Position numbers and translations under genes: made by a program | Source: Gracilariopsis chorda | Taxonomy: Eukaryota; Rhodophyta; Florideophyceae; Gracilariales; Gracilariaceae | Direction of reading: 5' to 3' | Assembly: GCA_003194525.1 (NCBI GenBank) | Contig: NBIV01000375.1 | Location: forward strand, 1 to 55,920 | DNA length: 55,920 bases | Part shown: positions 47,472 through 55,920 of the stretch, piece by piece | Numbering within the stretch: the stretch's first letter is position 1 | Layout of the letters: each line of letters opens with the position of its first letter | Notes under the pieces: generated by a model | What the model was told of the DNA's origin: nothing | Seen by the model: only the letters and a program-made list of their open reading frames with translations | The model's database searches: none

Positions 47472-48869
47472 GTCTTCTGTATTGCATACATAAGTCGTTC
47501 TGCCGGCATCTTTATCGCTCAATGGTTCGGCGTTGGAGAGGAAATAGCAAGGTTCGGGAGCCAAGCAGCCTCCTGTGTCACTTGCTCACTTTTCTGTCAG
47601 CTTGTGTTGTATATCTCATTCCAGCGCTTCGTCTCCCATCTTTCATCAAACCGAAATCTCATTACAGTTTCAATACTTTTCATGGCCTCAAAGTTCAGGC
47701 GTGTATCATTGATACCAGATTAAAACTAGAAGTATAGCGGGTCACGAGATTCTCCCCTGAGACGTACATGTTCTTCTTTCTTATCATTTAGACGCCAAAT
47801 GACCTCTCCCAATATCTTAACGACGTTGTTGCTCCTTTTCATGTCCTTCACTTGTACTGGTCTTGGTATTGGCTCCCGTGTTGGACAAAGAATGAGAGCA
47901 GAAAAGTTCTTCATGGAAGCATCTTAAAATGCAGAGACTGAGCTGGGTGAAAAGACACCAGAAAGTCTGACAATGATAAAATGGTAGAGATAAACAAATA
48001 AAACATTCTTTGGACTAAAAAGCAGCAGAAGATAATTGTAAAATCGTCTCAAGAGGTTTAATATCGCACTGTGATGCTGTACAAAAGCCATGACATAACT
48101 ATAGAGATTCCTTTGGGAACTTATGAATAAATCCATCTCACAAGATGAATAGAAACACATTTATTCCCAATCGATATTTATTGGTAACACCACAGCATTA
48201 TCAATTGTTTAAAATGCCCAAACTGCAAAAAGAACAAACAAATTGATTTAAAGTCCAACCATGTGCAAGAAGTGGTGAGGCAAGATACGTTTTGCATAAA
48301 ATATATACAAACTGAAAGGTACTCTTTTTCAGTGTTGAGTAAGTCGTTGAAAAACTTGCCTACAAATATGTGATTTGTTGTACAAAGTAAAATGTAACCG
48401 CTAGTTTATTTTTAAAACTATTATAACGATTTTGTTTTCCTTTTATGGCTTTTAATTATTTTCCGCTTTCGTTACAGAAAGGTGAATTTGTATTTGTTTT
48501 GTATGGTTTTGGCTAATATGAGGACTTTTGTACCTTATCATTTTGGTGCAGATACTTTTTACAGGGCCTTGCTGCGCAAAGAGGTTTTTAACGGTGGCAG
48601 CTTTGGTCAATTGCTCGAGATAGATACTAGTAGTACGCAATTATGATACTTTGTTCATAACTGCGAGGGACGGTGTGAATGGCTGTGCCAGCCGATAAGT
48701 GAAACGTGTAGACGTACATGTTTCACTGAACCTGACAGTCAGATTATCAATAAAGCCGCCGGCGGCTCTGGCTGACCTCGTGTGTCGGTCAAGCCGCAAG
48801 GCACCACCCCCATGTTTTTCAAGATAGAGGGGTGTGGTAACGATATTTGGGGGTATACAGCGTACTTTA
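47472..48869. other. AT-rich stretch without supported gene
   Basis: From about 47.7 to 48.65 kb base composition shifts strongly to AT, unlike the elements on the left. Only short ORFs exist. A hairpin (48699-48726) is noted separately. Confidence 0.5.
48699..48726. other. Hairpin, 12-bp arms
   Basis: GTGAAACGTGTA, loop GACG, TACATGTTTCAC with one mismatch. GGCTGTGCCAGCC lies just before (48681-48693). No function is known. Confidence 0.5.
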
Positions 48870-49520
48870 AGTATTATTTATGTTAAAAACTTCGAAAATG
48901 AATGACCCATTTGTTGGTACTTTATGATAAGAGTGTTGTTCCCTGGGACGACGCCGCTCCCATCGCGCCCGCACTCGCGCCTCACCTCCGCCACCCCCAC
49001 CTCCGCTGCTGCCTCCGCCTCCGCCGCCGTTGCCGTTCTCGCGTGTAGCAGCAACCGCCTCGTACCATGGCCCTCCCCCACGCGCCCCGTTGCCACCGTA
49101 CTGGACTACTGCGCCGGCCTGCATAGTGCGCACAATGCACAACAAGCTCCATCAATTTGACCACGCGTTGCGCAGGTACGCCGCGAATGGACGCCAGTGT
49201 CTCGGCCTCTCTCTCTCTGACTGCATATCTCGTTCAAACGCTCCAGGAAAGCCCAGACGTGGCGGGGCTCGCTGTGCTTTTGGGCGCCGTGCGCCCCCTT
49301 CGCCACGCGCCCAGTGCTTGCTTGGTCGTGCCGCATATCCGCTAGAAGCCTATGAATATATCGCGCCCGCCGCCGCCGCTGGCGGGTGATGGTACGCGTT
49401 CCTAATTTGTGCAGTCGTTTCTCGTCGATGTGGATCTTGTGATGGTGTGGAATGCGCCGCTCTGAACGAAACTGTCGCTATAGCGACAGCTCGCGTGCCG
49501 TCTTCCAAAGGGTTGGGGCG
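48870..49520. other. GC-rich low-complexity stretch upstream of HisF pseudogene
   Basis: Runs of CCG, CCT and CCGCC units (48985-49035) give Pro- or Gly-rich frames on either strand. This could be a remnant of the upstream part of the HIS7-type gene or of a promoter, but no conserved peptide is seen. Confidence 0.35.
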
Positions 49521-49529
49521 AAAACCCAC

Positions 49530-50202
49530 ATGGTGTGTCTAGATGTGCGTGAGAATGGTCAAGGCGATCTTGGTCGTGACTATGGACGACCAGTGTGGCG
49601 TTTCAGACGCGTTGTCGGGAGAGGTGTAAGACCTGTGCAAACCCATCTCGCTCACCAAGCACTACATTGAGCAGGGAGCTGACGAAATCTTCTTTCTGAA
49701 TATCACTTCGTTCCGCGGGGAGCTACTGGGAGAGGCAGCAATTGTGGAAGTGCTGCGCCAGACGTCGTAGCATGTGATTGTGCCGCTCTGCACTGGCGGC
49801 GGCATCGGGGGTTACACTGACGGCGTGGGACAGCGCTGCGGTGCGTTGGATATGGCGGCAGTTTGCTTTCGCACCGGTACGGATAAAGTATCGGTGGGCA
49901 GCGACGCCGTGTACGCGGCTGAGCGTTTTGGGTCGGGCGGCGGCGTGACATCCGGGTCATCTTCTATCGCGCAGATTTCGAATCTGTCCGGCACGCAAAC
50001 AGCGAGGGTTTCAATCAACACGCGGCGCGTGCGTGTGGCAGAGACATGTTGCTTCGACACCATCCAGAACGCGGACGGGCGATGCTGTTGGTAGCAGAGT
50101 ATGGTGAAGGGTGGACGCACGTCGATGCAGCTGGCGTGGGCCGTGCAGGCGCTGAGCGCCATCGAGGTCCTGCTCAACTCGATTGCTTCGACCTACAACT
50201 AA
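49530..50202 (+). pseudogene. HIS7-like: Imidazole glycerol phosphate synthase (HisF domain) pseudogene
   Basis: Pieces in order match the HisF (cyclase) part of the bifunctional eukaryotic enzyme, which makes imidazole glycerol phosphate in histidine synthesis. Recognisable are CLDVRENGQGDL (49536 on, with the catalytic Asp), YIEQGADEIFFLNITSFRGE, VPLCTGGGIGGYTDGVG, GTDKVSVGSDAVYAAE, ARVSINTRRV (the second catalytic Asp is Asn) and VKGGR followed by LSAIEVLLNSI. A frameshift after the first block, a TAA near 49.63 kb and a TAG after LRQTS disrupt it. The glutaminase half is not seen upstream. No introns are evident within the matched region, so either a processed copy or a decayed intronless gene fits. 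Confidence 0.85.
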
Positions 50203-51553
50203 TATGGCTGGTACGCCACATGAAAACGACCGGGACCGTCCTGGTGATCGGCAGTTCCTCAATTCCTGGGAAATGCCACTATTGCGTGTCGTTCGCTGCG
50301 TACATACCCATCAGGTTTCATCAAAGCTACTTCTCTAACGCAAGAGATAAGCAGCCCTTCAGATACACCTCCTAAAGCATTGTGCTGACTCAAGAGGCGT
50401 TTTAGATCTACACATTCAGAGCATGGTCAGGGGATTTCCAAGATTTGCTAACCGCTCTCTTAGTACAGCTATATGTGCGATCCATTCGTCCTTGCTCGTC
50501 TTCAATGCTTACTCAAGGAATCGGAGTTCTCGGTCTACTACGGAAAGCGAGGGATTGTGCAGACCCCATACAATCTTATCAGGCTACCCGGTATGTGATT
50601 GACAACTTATTATGGATAAGAACACTTCACAACTACGTGTAGGTATAGGACAAATTTGCTGACGGTATGCCGTCGCTGCCCTACTTGTCTTTCGATGCTT
50701 GGACGATATCTACCCTTTGGTAATACGTATTGATGCGTACCCACGGGCAGCCAACCACAATCGTGACGGTACGATCTCCAGAAAATATCTTCACTACGAG
50801 GCTCTTACCATGTGGTAGCCGTAATCTTCTCCCCGCCACGCACCGATTTCTTGATCGTGCAAAGCGCGTCTTCTTTTCTGCCTCTTACAAGCAATTGCTC
50901 AACGCCGGCACTCCTCGTCGCCGAATTTCTATCCCTTGTTCACATACTGCGCAACCCACCCTCTTTGATTTCATTTGCGTCCGCTTGCCTCCGAAGCAAT
51001 CCCGTGGGCAAAATGTGCAAGTTTAAGACCATGGTTACGAGAAGTGGGAAAAAGTACCTAACGCACATCGATTGTGGGAAGTCTAGCTGTCTGGACTCAG
51101 CGAAATACAAGCCCCAACGCAATTCAAGAGCTTATTTTCCTTGGCTTCCTTTCCTCACACTACAACTACGGTCGAGAAATTCGCTTTTGAATCAAGAATA
51201 TGTTCGATCTCGATCCTTTAGGTACCCACGGTCCTCTTTTCGGTACTGATTTGAGAATCGAGCAATTCAGCACAGGAAGAGTGGCGAGTTAATGGGTTTA
51301 CTGCACTTGCTTGGCGGTAAGGTTTCCTGCGGAGGTTCCATTGACTCTTGCTATTTCGAAATACGTACATCGTCTGTGCCATAGTTCATTCGTAACAATT
51401 TGAATCTGAAAGAAACTCTGCATGAAACTGCGGTCAATAAACATTTAGCTCCAAAGTTCATTTACACTGAACACAGCTATTTCTTCTTCTTCATTGTAGG
51501 TCCTTGATTCCTAACGACGACAAAGATATAAGGGTAAAATCACTTAGTCAAAG
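50203..51553. other. No supported gene
   Basis: Scattered ORFs up to 145 codons overlap on both strands without recognisable motifs. I see no LTR, RNA gene or conserved protein. Confidence 0.45.
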
Positions 51554-53181
51554 TTACTTTTTCTCTCCACAGGAAACCAAGGAATCTCTGCGGCCACTCT
51601 CTGATATGTCCTTGACGGACTTACCTCTTCGCTTGCGCAAACTTGGCGATTGTTCTCTCCTTGCTTGCTTTGCCAACTGATTTTGTAGTACGTAGTGATC
51701 AACGTCCGGCTTTGCCCTGCAAGAGCAGTTGCACAAAGTGCTATTTCATTCTGTCAACGTGCTGACGCCCGCTGGGCCTGGCTAATTCTTCTCTTCATAC
51801 GACTCCCGAGAGACCATAAATGTAAGGTCTCGTGGAGACGAGAGCTTCGGTGTTCTTCGGACGTTCGAGTGGAGGTCTGAAGTCCAGTTCGTGGCTGCAC
51901 CAGACACTACCAACCTCCGTAAATATCGAATCAACGCTTCTGAGATGTCTCATCGCATACACGCGGAACATATCGAAGTCTATCGTATCTCCCAATATAT
52001 CACGAAGAACAGTTTCCAATCGGTTTATGAGAGCGTCCATGACGTCCGGGAGCGGCCGTTTGAGCATCCAAAGTTGTATCTTTACCCGACTCCTCCCGTT
52101 CCCCTCTTTTCGCCCATACTTCCGACAAGCTTTTTTCGTGCCATCAATAACAGCACCATGAGCGACCACCGAGTGACTTTTCAAGACAAGAGGCAAGACA
52201 ATCAGAAGAAAGCTCCGCCATTGGATCCCAAGAGTCGAAGCGCAATACATTGCGGTTCTTGCAGTCTTGGTCATCCTTTATCCGGCTCTCAACGAAAGAC
52301 AGGAAACAACTTGCTTCATCTCCTGCGCATGCACTTGCTTCTTTGGCTTGATACGCACATCTCAGTATATACTCGGATATAGCACACATATGAATAACAA
52401 GTTCTTGCATTTCTTGCGAGTGTATTGTCTTCAAACCCACTTCTTTTGCAATTGTTCCGTCGCTTCTGCCCGGGCTGTAGAGAGCTATTGCATTTCTCGG
52501 GCAAGGAGAAGCGATTGTACCCTTCCTATCGCCAACCACCATATTTCGTCCATACAACAACTTTAAACCGCTGTAGACGATCCTAGAGGAGGGATAGCGA
52601 GACATTGGCGTCAAAAATGTTCCTTCCCCGGCCTTCTCCTGGGAGTTTCGCCGGACAGGGCACAAACGTTCTCCCACATACTAGTCTCACCCTTCCAAGT
52701 TACTTCGAGCCATTCATCAAAATGCGCACGTCGTACTGCTTGACAATCTTTTGAGCAAAGGACCGCGCGTTGTAGAAAGACTTTGTGTTCTGATTTCTCA
52801 AGAGGCCATGCGCCTCTTCAGTTTCTTCGACTTCCGCATCCATACGTTTCTCGTACCCAGCGCACAACATCTGGAATCGATTCAGAAAGTACTATCTTCC
52901 GTGGTTTGCAGTTCTTTTCTAGCTGCGTTTTTCACGAACCTTCACATTACTGATGATCCTCTTCCTACCACTCTTTGTGATCTTCTTCGACACTCCTTTC
53001 CAGGCAGTTGCACCTTTCGCATCGCTGTTTTGAGGCCCTTGCTCTTTCTTGTGCCATGCCTCTCTTCCTCATGTCTAGACAATGGATTGCAGGACTCCTT
53101 TCTTATCACTCTGAACAAGTCGACTTCCTTCATTGCCAAATGAATTGCTCGGTTCTGCACATCGTGAGCGCTATATGACAT
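51554..53181 (-). pseudogene. Unrecognised minus-strand ORFs, probably one decayed gene
   Basis: Four minus-strand frames follow each other: 53181-52942 (79 aa, basic), 52677-52144 (177 aa), 52274-51795 (159 aa) and 51736-51554 (60 aa). Their order and overlap suggest a single gene with frame changes. The 177-aa part has a Cys-, Ser- and Glu-rich helical stretch, and the 159-aa part a helix-rich stretch around RLETVLRDILGD. I recognise no family. It may be a transposon-borne or host gene; coding status is uncertain. Confidence 0.3.
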
Positions 53182-53382
53182 GGGAGGCTGTGGCTTTCAG
53201 CGAATTACGAGGAGCAGTGCATATCTGCAAGGGCCTTGCGAACTTTCATAGAACGCCCCTTACGGGCGTATTAATTTGCGTTCGAAATGTTGATGGACAG
53301 TTCAGTCCCAAGAAGCTCAGAAAAAACTCAAGAAAACGTTCGTTGGAGAAACGATGCCGGCCAGTCTGTCCCAGCAATTTTT

Positions 53383-53842
53383 CAATGTATGTGTTGGTAC
53401 GGGGCGTGATCAAGAGGTGTTGTTGGAGATGGTTGAACTGGCTCCAGCCACCTCCCAAGACCCCCACAGAAAGCGAGCGGGTACGCACTAAGTAATGCCA
53501 ACGTCTTTCTCTCTTTACCCTCTCGGCTGGCTCGGAACATAAGCGGAATGCTTCTCGAGAGTTCGTGGTCCCAACCCTGCCCCAGACATCGCTCAATATA
53601 GCGCTGGAGCGCACTGTCTTGCGGCACACTGCAGTGAGCCGTAAACTGACGACGCGCAGCTGCTAGGTCAAGGGCTCGGTCTGACCGTCCCTTCCTTGCC
53701 ACTGGATAAAGCTTTATCATGATGATGATCATCATCTACCTATCGATAACGATTTTGCAGTGATGAGGAGAATGCAATCATGATCTTCTCAAGAGCAGAG
53801 CGCATTTGTTCGTAACTTTCTTCGATGTCCTGCAAGCAGGTG
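53383..53842 (-). repeat. Inverted repeat, right copy
   Basis: Reverse complement of 1-456, with scattered differences, including the ORF end and both palindromes. Confidence 0.85.
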
Positions 53843-54105
53843 AATGAGAAGGACGAGAAACAGTCAAACAAGAGACAACTGGCGATGATTGTCGATAACC
53901 AATCCGGATCACACTGGAGAGTATTTTCAGGACATGACTCTTTCTCATTATGCCGGAATTTATCATTCATCATGTTCAGTAACTGCTCGCCGTTTCGCCT
54001 CCTCCAAAGGGACACTATTTTCATGTCAACTTCAAAAGCGGTATGGTTTTCGCGTTGAAAGCGTTGGACATTGCAGTGCCTGTGATGGGGTACCCGGTAG
54101 TACAA
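53740..54105 (-). CDS. Unrecognised ORF, 121 aa
   Basis: The C-terminal 33 residues are repeated at 2-103, so at least that part is a conserved frame. The N-terminal region is basic with Cys and His residues, and the middle has a hydrophobic Phe/Ser-rich stretch (CLLFDCFSSFSF). The true start may lie upstream. No function is known. Confidence 0.4.
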   Translation of the reverse strand: MYYRVPHHRHCNVQRFQRENHTAFEVDMKIVSLWRRRNGEQLLNMMNDKFRHNEKESCPENTLQCDPDWLSTIIASCLLFDCFSSFSFTCLQDIEESYEQMRSALEKIMIAFSSSLQNRYR

Positions 54106-54474
54106 GGCTCCGTGTTTGAAAATATGAGCAGTGGTCAGTTAAGCACCACAAGTGCCAAGTGTTGACATGCGACCGACACGCGTGGTCTCTCACTGCAGCC
54201 CCCTTTTGCTTCCCTTTAGAAGGGCCGTGGCTCCCTCGTTCACGAAAGTTCCTAGCCAATCTTCGCGGGAGAAGCAAGTCATTTCGGAAAGGGAATTACA
54301 CCTACTTTCGTTGGAGGTAGAGGGCTAGCCGTGGCCTCTAGGGTTGGTGTACGGCACATGCTTTTTCTCATCGTCGGGGTAAACGGCACCGTTGGTACCG
54401 ACGGTACCCTGGGCACTGGTAATGAATTGAGGCTGTTTACCTGTGCGCAACTCGTGCGATCAGAATGTGGTGAT
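54106..54474. other. Intergenic, no gene seen
   Basis: It contains GGTAC-type motifs around 54385-54420 (GTTGGTACCGACGGTACC) like those at 2665-2805, just left of the direct repeat, so the flanks of the two repeat copies are related in style but not in sequence. Confidence 0.4.
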
Positions 54475-54824
54475 GCGGTCACAACGTGGTATAATGCCAC
54501 GTGGTTGATGTGGAGAGGCCTTTGGTTGGTGGAGCCACCAATATACAGCTAGCTGTATTTCGCCCAACGCAGGATAACTCGCGCGTTCTATGTCCTAAAA
54601 CCGCCCCCCTTTGCTACGAGCGTTGCTGAAAACGTGACCCTCGTGGAACAAACTCTCGTGCGTGAGGAACAATCGGGCCAAATTCACTCCACAAGCAGAG
54701 TTCATACTGTCATCAGGCGACGCTGCGCAAGGAACATAAACGCTCTGAGCTTTTTTTGTACTGCATCATAAAGGAGCAGGATTAGCGTATCCGTCATCTT
54801 TTCAGGGGCTCCCCAGATAAACCA

Positions 54825-55250
54825 TCACTTTCTTGGCATCCCCGAAGCGGGGATGACAGTGGCCCGAAAGGTTGGACGTATCAGTTGCTGTGCATCAAAC
54901 GCAAACGAGTATACTCCAAATGCATTTGAAGCACTTGTGAACGCGTTCTTAGAAGACTTGTATGGATCATCTTTGATCTCACGCAAGAGCTTTTCCGGTG
55001 AGTGCACGTTCACACCCATTAGGGTTGCTCTCTCTGACGCACATGGGAAGATTCTACCGTTTGCAACAAGAGCCCGACGCAGCTTTCTGCTACAAAGTGG
55101 GGCTGAACTTGTGTGGATCCATTCCGACGCTCCAAAATAGCACATATCAGGATACTTTTTAACCAAAACTTGTGCAGTTGCTTCCCGAGTGAAGATTTTC
55201 CGACAGGTGCTTTGCCGGGAGAGATCAAGGTTCAGATATTGCCATGGCAT
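54825..55250 (-). CDS. Small divergent ORF, 141 aa, intact copy
   Basis: ATG 55250 gives MPWQYLNLDLSRQSTCRKIF; the ORF is open to TGA 54825-54827. An in-frame upstream start (55283) would overlap the TATA-like box, so 55250 is preferred. The protein is basic with several Cys residues and has no recognised motif or membrane segment. It is divergent from the recombinase-related ORF with 82 bp between the start codons. The left copy (3145-3566) is broken. Confidence 0.5.
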   Translation of the reverse strand: MPWQYLNLDLSRQSTCRKIFTREATAQVLVKKYPDMCYFGASEWIHTSSAPLCSRKLRRALVANGRIFPCASERATLMGVNVHSPEKLLREIKDDPYKSSKNAFTSASNAFGVYSFAFDAQQLIRPTFRATVIPASGMPRK

Positions 55251-55289
55251 ATCACGTGTTGGGGGGCTTCGTGAAGAAGTCAACCTCTC

Positions 55290-55297
55290 TATATAAG
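55290..55297. promoter_or_regulatory. TATA-box candidate, right copy
   Basis: TATATAAG, 40 bp from the minus-strand ATG (55250) and 36 bp from the plus-strand ATG (55333), as in the left copy. Confidence 0.5.
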
Positions 55298-55332
55298 CGT
55301 TCTAGTGCAAGTCCCCACGCTCTCCCGTATAG

Positions 55333-55920
55333 ATGGCTACCCACACTGCCCACGAGATCCTCGATCATTCCAAGAGACTGTCTTGTTCGTCTTCAACACC
55401 AGCCCACATTTCTCCTGTTCACTTTGCAGGCATGGACGCCGTATCGTTCGAGGAATTCAAATCTGTGCATGATCTGCCTCACGAATATGATGCAGCTACC
55501 CCTCAACACAATTTGCGCTGCAGGAGCACAGAAGCTGTCACCCTGAGATCCGTTGGGATATGAAGCTACGTATCCGCCCACAACTCAGGAAGAAGTCATC
55601 ACGGAAGAAGCTGTCGAAGATGTCGAATTTATGCTTCAGGTCTTCCAAAGGACCCACCTCAACGCACATTATCCAACCTGTCTCTGATGTTGAACCTGAG
55701 GCACATAGTTTGTGTTTAAGGTCATCAGCAGAATTCTGTTCCATAGAAACAATCAATCTCGTGTCTGATGTAGAATTGGAAACCGAGAGGGTTCGTGACT
55801 CAGTCGAACATGTTACTGAGATGGAATCAGGAACACAAAGCGACAGTGACGTTATTGACCTTGTGTCCGAAGGAGAATCTGAGACATCTACCGGTGTAAA
55901 AGGGGAGGATTGCGGGGAGA
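55333..55920 (+). pseudogene. Right copy of recombinase-related gene, frameshifted and partial
   Basis: It is nearly identical to 3650-4239. One G is missing near 55555 (GTTGGGAT against GTTGGGGAT), which ends the frame after 76 residues. The remainder follows in another frame to the window edge. Either a pseudogene or a sequencing error at a G run. Confidence 0.75.

Larger units (their letters stand above)
54475..55920 (+). repeat. Direct repeat, right copy (cut by window edge)
   Basis: Counterpart of 2808-4239. It differs by scattered substitutions and many single-base indels. Confidence 0.9.

Noticed and set aside
47726..48640. Short ORFs in the AT-rich stretch as genes
   Set aside because: They are 60-80 codons, overlapping, without motifs or conservation within the window.
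50730..51249. Plus-strand ORFs of 98 and 145 codons as genes
   Set aside because: They overlap in different frames, lack recognisable motifs, and no second copy supports either frame.
1..53842. Inverted copies at 1-456 and 53383-53842 as terminal repeats of one giant element
   Set aside because: The right copy is embedded in a longer ORF that continues outward, no target duplication is visible, and the interior is a mosaic of independent insertions.

Overview
The window is repeat-rich eukaryotic nuclear DNA built mainly from nested LTR retrotransposons. GC content looks close to 50 percent. The genes are intronless as far as I can see, the Ty3/gypsy elements carry a chromodomain, the Ty1/copia element looks primed by half of initiator tRNA-Met, and there is a decayed eukaryotic histidine-biosynthesis gene. 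A red alga with a repeat-dominated genome (Chondrus-like) is my best guess, but this is an inference; a fungus-like or other protist is not excluded.

Layout. (1) 1-6165: host or low-copy-transposon DNA with a partial ORF, a decayed tyrosine-recombinase-like gene (minus), an intact 387-aa recombinase-related gene (plus) divergent from a small decayed ORF, and a frameshifted kinase-like gene (minus). (2) 6171-23037: a minus-strand Ty1/copia element (F, about 5.2 kb, TSD CCCAC) split by a plus-strand Ty3/gypsy element (A, 7930-19588, TSD CTTAT). (3) 23043-23904: unique DNA with the tail of a basic ORF. (4) 23905-46867: a minus-strand gypsy element (B, about 11.5 kb without its insert), decayed and without a TSD, split inside its protease by a young plus-strand gypsy element (C, 32126-43584, TSD CAAGG). 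(5) 46868-47471: a truncated LTR (E). (6) 47472-55920: AT-rich DNA, a HisF-type pseudogene, unrecognised minus-strand ORFs, an inverted copy of 1-456 and a direct copy of 2808-4239.

The three gypsy elements share one plan: LTR of 0.8-0.9 kb, an identical 18-nt PBS, gag with zinc knuckle, a -1 shift into pol (PR-RT-RNase H-IN), a long low-complexity linker, a chromodomain, then a large ORF on the opposite strand (aORF, about 610 codons) that starts 36-57 bp from the 3' LTR and runs back toward the chromodomain. The aORF is recognisably the same protein in A, B and C although their LTRs differ by family, and I recognise no known domain in it. It is the best candidate here for an undescribed component. 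By-eye LTR divergence gives the order B (about 5%), then A and F (about 2.5%), then C (six differences in 913 bp).
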